Origin: Punica granatum | Lineage: Eukaryota > Streptophyta > Magnoliopsida > Myrtales > Lythraceae | Assembly (NCBI RefSeq): GCF_007655135.1 | Contig: NC_045129.1 | Location: 31,063,122 to 31,127,121 of the forward strand | Length of the DNA stretch: 64,000 nt | Reading direction: 5' to 3' | Shown: one piece after another, positions 1 to 11,143 of the stretch | Layout of the letters: each line of letters starts with the position of its first letter | Numbering within the stretch: the first letter of the stretch is position 1 | Translations under genes and position numbers: made by a program | Notes under the pieces: model-generated | What the model was told of the DNA's origin: nothing | The model's database searches: none | What the model saw: only the letters and a program-made list of their open reading frames with translations

Positions 1-530
1 ATGGAACAACTCTCAACTCATCATGTGGCAACTTACGATTTTCCATACTCACCATCGCGTGTTACTTGTCCTCAAACACCTATCCCCAACAAGGGGCCAT
101 GATCCATGCTCGAGCAAAAGAGGATAAACTAGACACAAGTTTCACATTCATGCTAAACTAACATGTGTTACGCCTTGGCTACTCTCAACACTAGGTGTGA
201 TATAGTATGAGGCTCTCGGATGCATAAAACGTACTCTTTTCTCGTATTAACTTTACATGGGTCTTATGAGCAGTTGGGTTGAACACATCCAACTAAAAGT
301 TCGACCCAATTAATTATGAACCCAATCGTCTTATATACTTAGGATTTTCTTTCCATTTTCCAATACGAAACAATCGCATACCGCAACTTCTAGCCTTTCA
401 CAAGAGAGTCAAGACTGGAGTCACTTCCTAAGCTGCATTTGGGATTGGGCTTTTTCCTTGCCCTAGTCTGTCCGGTCGTCATGAATTTAAGTGGGCACTT
501 GACTAGGTCTCTATCAAGTTTGACCTTTTA
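1..530. other. Intergenic DNA, no gene seen
   Basis: No reading frame of convincing length or family, and no RNA gene. Mixed-composition DNA with a short imperfect inverted motif (GTTGGGTTGAAC ... GTTCGACCCAA) near 272-309. It could be part of an old repeat that continues to the left of the window, but nothing diagnostic such as LTR ends, a primer-binding site or a transposase motif is visible. Confidence 0.5.
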
Positions 531-534
531 GGTT

Positions 535-760
535 TTGTGTATTTTACCAGCAAGGTCACGTGGCCTAGTAGTAAAAGCCTAAGACAGGTGTCTTCACGTC
601 CCAAATTCGAGTCACCTTTTCTTCTAAGGCTATTCCCCGCACACCATTGGCACATTGTGGGGGCTTGGAGGTGTGCCTATAGGGGTAGCCAAGCCGATAA
701 AACGCCACAGTTTGGGAGTGGCAACTGCCCTCTACTCTGAACCCTCTATTAATTTTTATT
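535..760 (+). repeat. SINE-like, tRNA-derived candidate
   Basis: A tRNA-type Pol III promoter layout is visible: an A-box-like TGGCCTAGTAG near 559-569 and a B-box-like AAATTCGAGTCAC near 602-614, about 40 bases apart, followed by a GC-richer body than the surroundings. No clear target-site duplication or A tail was found. The short open frame through this stretch has no recognisable protein similarity and is treated as chance. Confidence 0.35.
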
Positions 761-3115
761 CACCTGAACAAAAAAATTTTTTTTTGTGTATTTATTCACT
801 TTTCCAACACTATCATTAATTGTTTGAAAGAGCAAAAAAGCTTTCTTTAAAAAAAAATCATCCATTTATTTTTAATTTCAAATATTTTGCGAAGGTTCCT
901 CTTTCTTTTTAAAAAGCAGAAGCCAAGAAGGAAGACGACGCGTATGGCTTGAATGTATTAGCTAGACGATCTCCCATCAATTAGACAGTTATATTTCTAT
1001 AATTAAAACTAAATATCTCCTTCATCTGGCCTAGCGTTAAATATTAAGGAAATCATTCTCATAGCACGACGAGTTTCTCGAGCATTCAAAATTAGTTAAT
1101 GAACTATTTTTAGATATTCACCTACACATCACACCATTAATATTTGTTCTTTCTATCGACTCGATCCATATTTGTTGAAAGAATCCAATTAATTCGCCGT
1201 TTCCGATAACAAATTTATCACTTTCATGAAATTGCGGAGTATCGATAAACCTTTAAAAATACTCTCATAATCACAATATTAATGTAACAAATCTACAAAA
1301 CAAACTATTTTTCGCCGAGCATAATGCATGCATTAGGTATCGCCTTAATGAGTTAATGAGGCCGGTCGGAATGAACCCTTATAGATTCCTCTACTAAAAC
1401 AAAAATGCTTCATCTTTTGCAAGGTTATCATGAAGTTATATTATATAATACAAATTGCATTGGTTGACTGTGCAACCACTCTCAGTCTTACTCGAATTAT
1501 AAACTAGTTTGTGCCATAGCATATGAAAATTTAAATAGTGAATCAAACCAACAAAAAAATATACAGATGAATGCTTCTCAAATTGAAATTACCTTTCCAA
1601 AAGCAAAAAATTTTAAAAAAAAAAGTGCTTCTCAATTTGTGAGTGTTGGCGCTGATCGAAAAATACTGAAATGAAATTGCACAAACCATTGCTGATTACA
1701 AGAAGCTGATGTATTTTGGCAATTTTTTTTAAGTTGTAAAAAAGGTCTATGGATCTAGTTTATGGATAAAAAATAAAGCAAAATAATAGACACGCAAATC
1801 CCACTGATGATGATCGAATTTAGAATCTTTTGATTTTGAGTTTGCATTATTTCCCACTGTACTAAGACCACTTCTTCCTGGCAGATGCTATTTTAAGTCC
1901 ATCTTTTGATTGAAATTGATGATTATTTAGTTGATATTTGAATACACAATAATTAAGTAGAAGCAATCTCCTATTAAATGAAAATTATGATTGTAATCGC
2001 TAAATTTAATCAAAACCATAACCTTGGAATGTTTTTTACCAAATAGTGATTCTACTTGATCCACTTATGATTCAAATCTTAAATTTTGAATTACTTTCTC
2101 GTTTTACTTTTTTATATTTTTTTTGGGGAGGAATCAAGTTATCATTTTCTTCCCTTTTAATTGGGGGGGTAGCGTTTCCCATTTATCTTCGTCTTGTTGT
2201 TGCTGATTGACTGAAACAACTGATCATGAGCATTAATGTGGAGGGGGTGGTTACAAATCAATCTGTGAAAATGAAATAAGTCAGGACAGTTGTGTACTGC
2301 CCAATTAAATGTTGTTATAGTCCCGAAGAACTTTTCCTATTCAATGTTAGTAAATCAAATTTGCCCTCCTGGTGACCATTTTTATTTGTTGCCTCCCTAA
2401 TCAATTCGATCGAAACCAAAACCTTATGGATTAATGCACTCGTCCAAACACACCAAAACAAAACAAGAACAATTTTGGTAATAAAAATTGTCTAAAAAGA
2501 CAAAACAAAAAATTTTCATTGAAGAGCCGAGCGATTTTGATGGGGAATCCGTATTAAGATAAAAGTTCGTGGATTAATATTTCAGATATTTTGCCATTCT
2601 GTGTACATAAATAATTTATATCTAAACAATTTTTTGATCTAGCACAATTACTCGCAAAATACTACAATTGACATTTGAACTCGCATTACTCCGTTTCGGT
2701 TTGGCGATAGCTAGTATGCCAGGATGAATCTCATGCCCATATGTAGACTTGACGAAAATGATAATACTTTGTTCATCGGAAAAAAAAAAAGAATGATAAT
2801 ATTTTGCTTTTGCTGCCTACTATTTAGTCTTTTTTTTTTTTACTCCTTGCTAATAATTCATAGAAAGCCTAAAAGGCAGAAAGTACAGAGCTATAATTAT
2901 ATGCATAGCTCTTTATTTTATTTATTTTTTGGCTTGCAGCATAGCTCTTTATTCTGGTAGTCGAACAAAAACAAAAAGAAAAATCCCCGAGAGAGTGACG
3001 GGCTTGTCAGCTCATTCATCCTTCCCGACATTAACTACAGGAGATTCCGCTATCTGTTAAAACAAAAAAATCGTCCCCAAAAAAAAAAGAAAAAAAAAGG
3101 GGAATTCTAGAAAAA
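761..3115. other. AT-rich intergenic DNA
   Basis: About 2.3 kb of AT-rich DNA with poly-A and poly-T runs and no supportable gene. The only open frame (near 2724-2960) is a low-complexity Phe/Leu-rich artefact of T runs. No transposon ends were identified. Confidence 0.55.
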
Positions 3116-3179
3116 TTTTAAATTATTATGCCCACTAATGATATAATGCGAAAAATTAAATTAGTAACAATTACAATCA

Positions 3180-3470
3180 TTATTTGCGTAATTAACACTC
3201 CATTATTCGTATACTTATTCTAAATTAATTGGTGTTATTTCGCATGTCAGCGAAATTAACACCTCATTACTCTTTTACTTACGCTAATCTAATTGGCATT
3301 ATGTCTTGTCCGCATAATCTCGTTACTCATTGATTTACTATAATCTAATCGGTTTTATGTCTTACTATAATCTAATTGGTATTGTCAATATGCGTAATTA
3401 ACACCTCATTTACTCATTTACTCATTTACTTACAGTAATCTAATTAGTATTATGTCGTATCATATGAGGA
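3180..3470. repeat. Degenerate tandem repeat
   Basis: Diverged copies of a motif of the form AATTAACACCTCATTACTC, then TTACTTA, then TAATCTAATTGGTATTATG, recur from about 3188, 3250, 3318, 3355 and 3400. Unit lengths vary, with extra short duplications of CATTTACT near 3408-3430. It reads as an old minisatellite-like array that has lost regular spacing. No coding content. Confidence 0.6.
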
Positions 3471-4310
3471 GATAAAATCATTAAAGAATTTCTTCATTGG
3501 AATTTGCATTCCGAGGCCGTTTTTAAGGCTAAACTCAAGCTTAGCTCCCGCATTAAGATTAAAAATAAAATAAACAGTGAAAATTTAATTAAAAAACAAA
3601 GATGGTACATTTTGCGTTTCTTTTCAACTCTCTTTTGGGCAGATCTTTGTGACTTTTTTATTTATTTATTTATTTTGGATTTTGAGGTACATTTTTTTTG
3701 GATTTTTAGGGCACGTCACTTTTTTTCAATGGAAAGAAAAAAAGAATTGCAAATTCGCAGGAGCTTGCCTCTCCAAAAACAGAGCCTGTGAAATTTTCCG
3801 AACTCCACTCAACAATAGCAAAACACATTATTACCGGATGCAAAGTTGCAGAACCGGCTCCCATTTTTGTCCAAGAAATAAGCAAAAGCCTTTCTCAAAA
3901 AATCAAAAGATCATTTAAAGATATATGTTTTTCATTAAAAAATTATGATAAACATTATTCTCGCAGTCGGAGAAGATCGAACATTAAAAATTTTTCTACT
4001 CCCTCCCAACAAGAAAACAAATTTAAAAAAAAAAATACACAGACATATATCTAGCTAGAGAGCAAAACCACTTGATGTTCCATTCAAAAGCAAAATTAAC
4101 ATAAGAAAGAACAAACTCCAATTACATATTTGGTTGTTTTTTTTATGATGCAGGTTCCATTCAGCTTAGGACATCAAACCCAAAATTCATTTTCCCCACC
4201 AAATCCTCTATTTGCCTATTTTCCATCCCCTTCCTTATATACATTTTTTTCTTTTGTCTCTTCCTATGGCCCTTCCGCACTAGACTGTACCCATAACCCA
4301 ACCCGCTTCT
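3471..4310. other. AT-rich 3' flank of the HIPP gene
   Basis: AT-rich DNA with A and T homopolymers lying downstream of the minus-strand HIPP gene, so it probably holds its 3' UTR and polyadenylation region near 4100-4310. The overlapping short frames at 3504-4054 are Lys/Phe-rich with no recognisable domain. Confidence 0.5.
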
Positions 4311-5913
4311 TCACATCACCGAGCAAGCGTTCGGGTTCTCGTCACTGAAGTACTGCGGGGCGTGTACACTCTCCCCGTACGTGTAACCATACCCGTACCC
4401 ACATCCGTATCCGTATCCGGTATTCGCTGGATATCCAAGCCCGACTGCAGAGCCATTCTCCTCCTCCTTGTTGCCAACAGCATTGCCGTACTCTCCCCCT
4501 CCACCGCCACCGGCTCCCTTCTTCTTCTTTCCTCCTCCGCTGCCATTGCCTTGGTTGTTGCCATTGCCACAACCTTCCTTCTCGTTGCCTCCGCCACTGC
4601 CCTTATTGCCGTCCTTCTTCTCCTCGTTGTCCTTGACCTTCTCTTTCTCTTTCTTGGGGGGGACGATCTCAACGACCCTCTTCATCCTTCCCTTCAAGGT
4701 CTCCGCCAAAGCCTTAACATCCATCGTGCCCGTAACCGTGACAAGATCCTTCTGCTGCTCAATAGTCACATTCGTCACCCCTGCAGAGCCATCAACTCTC
4801 AATTTCAGTTCCCAAATTCTAAACCATTTAACACCCCCATTCCCAGCTAATGAGCAGTTAACGGGGTGCCGAAGAAGAAGAAAAAAATGCGAACCTGAAG
4901 TCTTGGAGACGAACTTGTGAATCTTCTGGACACAGCCCTGGCAATGGAGCCCGAGCTTCAGAACTGCAGTGGTCGCAGGGGGCTGCACCATCGAAAGACA
5001 CAAAATACGATCATAATCGAATTCGATTATCGTGCAGAAATCACAATCGGAAAAATCAACAAATTTCCAGATGATTTTTTTTTCTCTCTCAGTTATCATG
5101 GAGCTCGGCTTACGTTATCAAATTCAGGGAGAAAAGTGAGCACAAATTGGAATGATGAAAGTCACGTGCAAAGGTTGCGGAATCCCCAGAAAGGGCAAAA
5201 AGAAATTTATATACCTCTTTGGGCTTTTTCTCGTCAGCCTTCTTCTTCTCCTGACCTTTGCTGTCGCCGCTGCCGCTGTTCTTGTTGTTCTTGTTGGAGG
5301 TGGTGGTGGCGGTGTTGTCGTCCTTGTTTTCCTTGTCCTTTTTGGGCAGCGGGGAGACGAGCTCCACCTTCTTCTTCGTCTTCTCCTGCAGCCTCTCCCT
5401 GAGCTTGGTGGGGTCCACCTTGCCCTCCACTGTCAGCTTGCTCGCCTCCCACTCCACCTTCGCCTTCTCCACCCCTTTACCCCCCCAACCCCACCGTGAC
5501 CAAAACAAACCAAAAACCGTTACTAACATGGAAAATGCGAAACTCTCGGAACGGAAAGGAACCGCCTCGGAGGTTTCATTTCCCGTTTTCATTAAAAACT
5601 GGTCCGTTTCATCTTCAGTGGACATTCATGGCCTGCATTTACTGTTTTCCCGGAAGACAGTTTTCGACTTCCCAGTGGGTGGAGAACGGAGATTTCGCAT
5701 TTTTGGGAACAATCAGAACGATTCGAGATGGGAAGACAAAGCATGCAGATTTTATCATGGGAAGAACAGTTGAGTTCCCATTTTTGCTTGAGATTTGGAA
5801 AAAAACGAAAACGGAAGACCAGTCTACGCCGGGAGTAACGAAAGGGAAGAAGAGGAAAACGGCGACGGAAACTGAAAACAGAGCGGGAATCGATTATCGG
5901 ATGTTAGCAGAGA

Positions 5914-5970
<57 letters not shown>

Positions 5971-6464
5971 GGAGGGGAGGGGGGGGGGGGGGAACAGAGC
6001 AAGTCGAGAACAGAGAAAATCGGACAAACTAGAAAATGAGATCCTAAGGGAAAACCAGAAACGGAACTGGCAGGAGAAAGACAACAGGAATCTACAGAGC
6101 ATTGTGTAAAAAACGAGGAGACGGAGCATCGAGCTAGCACGAGCAGGGAGAAAGTACCTTCGAAAGCCTTGGCGCATTTGATGATCTTGGAGGCGCAGCC
6201 TTCGCAGTGCATGTCGATCTTCAGGACCACGGCATTGGGCCCGTTCTTCTTCTCGTCCTTCTTCCCATCCTCGCCGCAGCAGCAGCTTTTCTTCTTCTCG
6301 CCGCCGTTATCCTTCTTCTGCAACGAACACAGAGAAACAAAACAAAACACCACGAGAGAGAGAGAGAAGTCAGCAACAATGGCGTCGCCTTTAACTCTTG
6401 AGATAGGGCAAGGGAGGGAGGGAGGGAGGAGAGGGGTTGGGGCGAGTCGACTCACCTCACCCAT
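4311..6464 (-). CDS. HIPP3: Heavy metal-associated isoprenylated plant protein, two HMA domains (HIPP3-like)
   Basis: Five exons join in frame (6464-6456, 6317-6158, 5474-5215, 4982-4895, 4780-4311) to give 328 residues. The start is the ATG at 6464; exon 1 codes only Met-Gly-Glu and all introns are GT-AG. Seen: two HMA folds with metal-binding CxxC loops, MHCEGC at about residues 39-44 and LHCQGC at 155-160; long Lys/Glu/Asp-rich linkers after each; a Gly/Tyr-rich stretch; and a C-terminal CaaX box, CSVM, preceded by FSDENPNA. Known: HIPPs bind soft metals or other ligands and are farnesylated at the CaaX cysteine, which gives membrane or nuclear association. The SDENPNACxVM ending and the domain order fit the HIPP3/HIPP6 group, so the number in the symbol is approximate. 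Intron 2 (6157-5475) carries a 55-base G run. Metal identity cannot be read from the sequence. Confidence 0.93.
5915..5992 (+). repeat. Poly-G tract in HIPP intron 2
   Basis: Fifty-five uninterrupted G residues at 5915-5969, then TGGAGGGGAGG and another G run to 5992. On the coding (minus) strand it is a C run inside intron 2, between exon ends 6158 and 5474. It creates spurious poly-Gly and poly-Pro reading frames. Length may be a sequencing or assembly estimate. Confidence 0.9.
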
Positions 6465-6924
6465 GCTGAGTCGCCGACTCGTCGTCACCAGCGAGTTAGT
6501 GCTCTGCTCTCTCTCTTTCTGCGGAGAAGATAGGGGAGAGGTTCGTGGGGATTGGGGGGGCGTGGGTTTATTTGTATTAGGAGGAGGGGGAGGGGTCCCG
6601 AGGGCAGTTACGTCAAATTGCCGTGCCACGTGTTCTCAGGTTGTGTTGCTGGGTCCCACCATCAATCCCGGGCCCAATTTCTTCTGCCGGAAGGGGAATA
6701 TTACTCATTTCCATGCATTGCACCTTCCCTTCGCAGCCAAGATTAACATGTAACCCATTGGTAATTTACATACCGAATTAGAAAGCTCTGTGAACTTTCT
6801 GGTTTTGATTGAGAAGTTCAATCTAACTATACATGTAGAATATAGGCATTGCAAGGAGTCTATAGAACTTATCGATCGACAACGCCCAATTTCGGAGTTG
6901 TACTCGGAATGACATTGATTTCTA
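6465..6924. other. 5' flank of the HIPP gene
   Basis: Upstream DNA of the minus-strand HIPP gene. GC-richer than the surroundings near 6465-6680, as expected of a proximal promoter and 5' UTR. An ACGTG core (G-box type) lies near 6627-6634. No separate gene is supported here. Confidence 0.4.
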
Positions 6925-6927
6925 AAG

Positions 6928-7165
6928 GCCTGTTTGGTTTCGCAACGAAATTTTAAAATCACAACTCTAACTTAATTATACTAATAACAAAAGAAAATAA
7001 TTCATACAAAATCAAAGAGTGGATCCCATTTATATCACTTTTTTTCAACAATAAAACAAAATAATTCATACTAAATCAAATGGTGGGCTCCATTTATACC
7101 ACTCTTTTTCAAAATCAAAATCTGATTTTAAAATCTTATTATGAAATCATACACAGCATAAATTT
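6928..7165. repeat. MITE, family A copy 1
   Basis: About 240 bp with imperfect inverted ends: CCTGTTTGGTTTCGCAACG at the left and an AT-rich mirror ending near TTATGAAATCATACACAGC at the right. The two internal blocks AAATCATACAAAATCAAA and CCATTTATACCACTCTTTTT also occur in copies at about 46070-46305 and 52435-52679, so this is a dispersed family. The TGTTTGG terminus is typical of Tourist/Harbinger-type MITEs, but the three-base target duplication is not clear. Confidence 0.65.
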
Positions 7166-8075
7166 TCAAAGTTAATTATGTTAGATAGCTCGATCCGTCA
7201 TTGGAGTTCCTCCTAGTTCGATTATCTTGCCTAACTATGCCGATCTCGATTTTGAAGTATATGCACGAGAACTTTAAAGGCACTCCAAGATCACCTGAAA
7301 TGGATCGAGATTTGTGAAAGCAAAAAACTGAGCTCAAAAAAGTAAGATCGATAAAATGCTAGACTTGTAAAATTCCTAGTCAATAAGAGAGATGCCGTAA
7401 AAATCAAACAAAACAACATAAGAGACGCTGTTTACTTTCTGAAAATCTCACTTATTCCTTTTCCATCCCTTCCAATCCTCTATTTATACAATTAAGATAT
7501 ATATATATATATATTTCTTTTAGGAATAAATTAGACATTGCTCTCATTAAACGAATGGAGCATTTACGGTTACTCCTACTAATAAATGTGCTTATCAAGA
7601 TTCGAACCTGTATCTATCTCCTTACAAAAATTGACATTTTTTATTACTTAACCAATAATTCGTTGGTACCAAAAAAAAAAGAAAAAGATATCTTTTACAA
7701 ATGTTATTTCTTCAATTCCATACTTAAAACAGGCGACGTTAGAATAATTTTTTCGATTCTTCTCCTCAGGTCCCCCTTAACACGTCTTTTTCCTTTTTTT
7801 TTTTTGTTTGAATAAGAAACAACCCCACATTTTTCTACTGAAAAGGGTTGTATTTCTTTTCCTCTCTCTCCCGTCTCCCAATTCTTCCACTGGGACGTGC
7901 AGGGCAGGACCTCTCTATATCCATTTTTCTCTTTTTCGAATTTAATGTTATTTTTTAATTTGTTTCATTTGAAATATAAAATTTTCTAACTATTCTCGAG
8001 CCGAAGTACTTCCAAGAGTTGTCCCGACAGATTTATGCCAACCAACATTAAAAAACGACAATTAGAAATGAAAAA
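7166..8075. other. Intergenic DNA
   Basis: No gene seen. A (TA)n microsatellite lies near 7497-7514 and there are several T runs. The open frame at 7555-7815 is short, AT-rich and without recognisable domains. Confidence 0.5.
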
Positions 8076-8077
8076 AA

Positions 8078-8240
8078 GGTGCTAGCACAGTGGCACAAGT
8101 TTTCGTATGTCAATCAAGAGCTTGTTGGTTCAATTCTCGTTACGAGACTATTTATATCATTTTATTAATTATTAAATTTCTATTTTATTATATTAGTCGC
8201 ATAAATCTCCTTGTATAATCGAAAAAGAAAAAGACATTAA
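8078..8240 (+). repeat. SINE-like, tRNA-derived candidate
   Basis: An A-box-like TAGCACAGTGG (about 8083-8093) and a B-box-like GGTTCAATTCTC (about 8128-8139) are spaced about 45 bases apart, as in tRNA-derived Pol III promoters, followed by an AT-rich 3' body. A related A-box core (TAGTGTAGTGGCA) appears near 55304. No clear target duplication, so the assignment is tentative. Confidence 0.4.
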
Positions 8241-9027
8241 AAATAAACCCATTAGAAAAAATTACTTCACCAGTATAGTTGCTGAATTTTATTCCCTTCG
8301 TCAGGCTCTTACAATGGCTGGTGCTCGCAACGTTAGGAAGCCCTATATTAAAGTCGGTGCCCTAATGATGCTTTCCGAGCCCTAATGGATATGATTGCAG
8401 GACTCTTGACTCTAAAATTCGAGGAACTCCATCTAGTTAATTATATCTATCCAGAGGCAAACGAGCGCGCGAATATCTATCCTGCTTTGATGGGAGGCCA
8501 ACATGATGGTCACCGAGCAAATCAGTACCCATATAAGTGGTAATTATTAAAAAAATCAAAATATCAGTAAGTGAAAACATGTGGGATTGTTATGGACCCG
8601 ATTTACTACTTATATGAGTACTGATTAAATGTTACTCCGTCACTTGATTAACATAACAGTCATTGAATATTTAGTCTTTAACAACTTAATATCCTTTTAT
8701 TTCTCGGACTCTTTTTGAGGATGTTTTGGGTTTTCAGACCTCTTGTCTTATAACTAACTCTGCAAGCGACCGCACTCTAAGAGAAAGAGAGAGAAGGAGA
8801 ACCATGTTGCGGTGGCTTGCCTGTCGTCCACCACACACTAAGAGAAAGAGAGGAAAGTAGAACCGACCTGCAATGACTCATCGCTGACCACCATAGTTCA
8901 GGGCGAGATCACCAAATGATCACAAGGGTAAGTGGGGACCTCGCCAGTGCTATGATGGCCTACAAACAAGCCATGACAATCCTTCCCTCTGATTATCGTT
9001 TAAGTATTTATTTATTTTGAACACATT
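8241..9027. other. Intergenic DNA
   Basis: No gene supported. Two near-identical purine-rich blocks (CTAAGAGAAAGAGAG) occur about 60 bases apart near 8777 and 8838, a small local duplication. No transposon ends recognised. Confidence 0.45.
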
Positions 9028-9036
9028 AAAAATATA

Positions 9037-9381
9037 GGGGTTTTTAGCTAAAATGACTCATGGTTTGTCCGTTTTGTCAAATCTATCATATGTTTTTTTT
9101 AGTCAAATCTATCATATGGTTTACTTTTTGCATCAAATCTATCTCGGCGTTATCTTTTCCGTCAACATCTAACGGCCGTGCTGACGTGGCACATGGAGAG
9201 ATAGTGGGCCACACTTGCCACGTAGGCACCACGTCAGCACGGCCGTTAGATGTCGACGGAAAAAATAACGCTGGGATAGATTTGATGCAAAAAGTAAACC
9301 ATTGGATAGATTTGACAAAAAAAAACATAGAATAGATTTGACAAAACGGGCAAATCATGGGCCATTTTAGATAAATACCCC
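9037..9381. mobile_element. MULE-type hairpin MITE with 9-bp target duplication
   Basis: A 345-bp element that is almost entirely a palindrome. The left end is GGGGTTTTTAGCTAAAATGA, the right end its imperfect mirror ending ATAAATACCCC. It is flanked by identical 9-bp direct repeats, AAAAATATA at 9028-9036 and 9382-9390, the length typical of Mutator-like transposition. The two arms meet around CCACGTCAGCACGGCCGTTAG motifs. Frames read on both strands are mirror images of the arms and not genes. Confidence 0.85.
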
Positions 9382-9636
9382 AAAAATATACTATAAAGTT
9401 GTTGGGTGAAAGTTATAAAGGGAAAACTTTTGGGGACCATCAAATAAAGATAAGAACTATAACTTAAAAAAGTACTTCACACTCTCTCACCAAATAAAAT
9501 CAACTTATATTATTAAGCACTTAACTAATGAACTATTTAACAATTTAACAATTAATTCTCAACACTTAAAATTAAGTCGAGAGAAACACGTGTTAAGCCA
9601 CCATGTAATTTTCCAAATTAGTCATAATAAAAAAAA

Positions 9637-10491
9637 GGGAAAAGTACAAAAATCACATTGTGGTTTGGGATTGAGACAAATTGCACCATGTACTTTTGTT
9701 AGGGACAATTAGTCCTCCTGTGGTGTACTTCGTTAGTCATAAGAGGTTACGACATTAGTTTTTTTCCATTTTCAGTCCTTAATCTTTAGCCATTTAATCA
9801 TTTTGGTTCTAAATCTTTTTCATTTATCATTTCTATCCTCAATTTTTCATTCTTTTCATTTTAGTCCTATAAAGAAAATCGAAAGGGAAGGGGGGTTGGA
9901 GCCGTTAATCGGTGACCCCGACCCTTCCACCGAGGTCGCCGGCATCCTCCGTGGGTACTAGCGACCTCCGAGGAGGGGTCAAGGTCGCCGATTGGCAGCC
10001 CCAGCTCTCAAATCGACCAAGGGTTCCCAGTCGGAGATCTCGATCGATTTGCGGGCTGGGGTTACCAATCAACGACCCCAGCCCGTGAATCGATCGGGAA
10101 CTCCGACTCGGAGTCCTCAGTCAATTTGGGGGTTAGGGCCGCCGACTCTCCACCAAGGTCGTCGGTACCCACGGAGGACGTCGGCAACTTCGGTGGAGGG
10201 GTCGGGGTCGCCGATTAGTGGCCTTAACCCCTCCTTCCATTTTGATTTTCTTTCTAGGACTAAAATGAAAAAAAATGAAAAGTTAAGGATAGAAATGATA
10301 AAAGAAAAAAAATTTAGAACCAAAATGATTAAAAGGCTAAAGATTGAAGACTAAAACTGGTAAAAAACCTAACGCCGTAATCCCCTTACGGCTAACGAAG
10401 TACACCACAAGGCGACTAATTGTCCATAACAAAAGCACGTAGTGCAATTTTTCCCGACCCCAAATCACAAGAGGGTTTTTGTACTTTTTCC
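9637..10491. mobile_element. Non-autonomous MULE-like element with GC-rich hairpin core
   Basis: Long inverted ends: GGGAAAAGTACAAAAATCAC at the left and the mirror ending TTTTTGTACTTTTTCC at the right, extending inward for about 250 bp each. Flanking nonamers TAAAAAAAA and TAATAAAAT are an imperfect candidate target duplication. The core (about 9885-10260) is GC-rich and is itself self-complementary, with GGTCGCCG/CGGCGACC-type motifs repeated in opposite orientation. No transposase is present, so movement would depend on another element. Confidence 0.7.
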
Positions 10492-10914
10492 TAATAAAAT
10501 CTCTACTCTTGTAATTTTACGGTTACAAGGGAGCTCATGTCCTAGTATAATCAAATAGAAATCCTAGTAATCCAGTGATTTTAGACCTATGGACACCATT
10601 CCTTGTTCTTTTTCTTTTTTTTTGAATAACACCATGTGCTCATTATCTTATAAATAATTGGGTAAACATCATGCAAAATTATGTGATTTCCTATATTTTC
10701 TGAATTTGGCTTGTGAATTAAAAACCACTGTAAAATCATGAGGTTTAGTACTAGTTCCATGAGCCTTCCTTGTAACAAAAAAAAAATTATGATGTTTGAT
10801 TTTGATTCCAAATGTATAACAACTATATTATCCATTAGCTTTGATGTGAAATGATGACGAGACGGGGTTGACGTGGAGAGTTGACGTGGATTGTTTTAGA
10901 CATGATTAAATATA
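10492..10914. other. Intergenic DNA between two MULE-type elements
   Basis: AT-rich, no gene. The minus-strand frame at 10587-10835 is short and lacks any recognisable domain. Confidence 0.45.
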
Positions 10915-11143
10915 GGGTATATTGCACCATATATCTTAACGTTGACATATATTATTAGATATATCCCAACGTCGATTTTTTACCTAAGGTATCTCAACTT
11001 TGCTAATTTGATGTCACAATCTAGCCCTAGGGAATAATTGGTGAAACAAAAATAGTAACGTTGAGATATCTCAGACAAAATAACGACGTTAGGATAGATC
11101 TAATAATATCTGTCAACGTTAGGCTATATGGTGCAATAAACCT
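10915..11143. mobile_element. MULE-type MITE with perfect 9-bp target duplication
   Basis: A 229-bp hairpin element. Left end GGGTATATTGCACCATATA, right end the mirror of AGGTTTATTGCACCATATA. Flanked by identical TTAAATATA at 10906-10914 and 11144-11152. Its ends and the ACGTTAGG/CCTAACGT motif near them are shared with the element at 23404-23759, so both belong to one family. Confidence 0.85.

Noticed and set aside
3504..4054. Three overlapping plus-strand frames rich in Lys and Phe
   Set aside because: AT-rich low-complexity translation with no domain, no homology that I recognise and no sensible promoter or splice context.
4342..6746. Many long frames on both strands across the HIPP locus, including poly-Gly and poly-Pro proteins
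   Set aside because: They are shadows of the GC-rich HIPP exons or translations of the poly-G tract. The true frame is fixed by splice sites, the CxxC motifs and the CaaX end.
9060..9443. Mirror-image frames on both strands
   Set aside because: They are translations of the arms of the hairpin MITE at 9037-9381.
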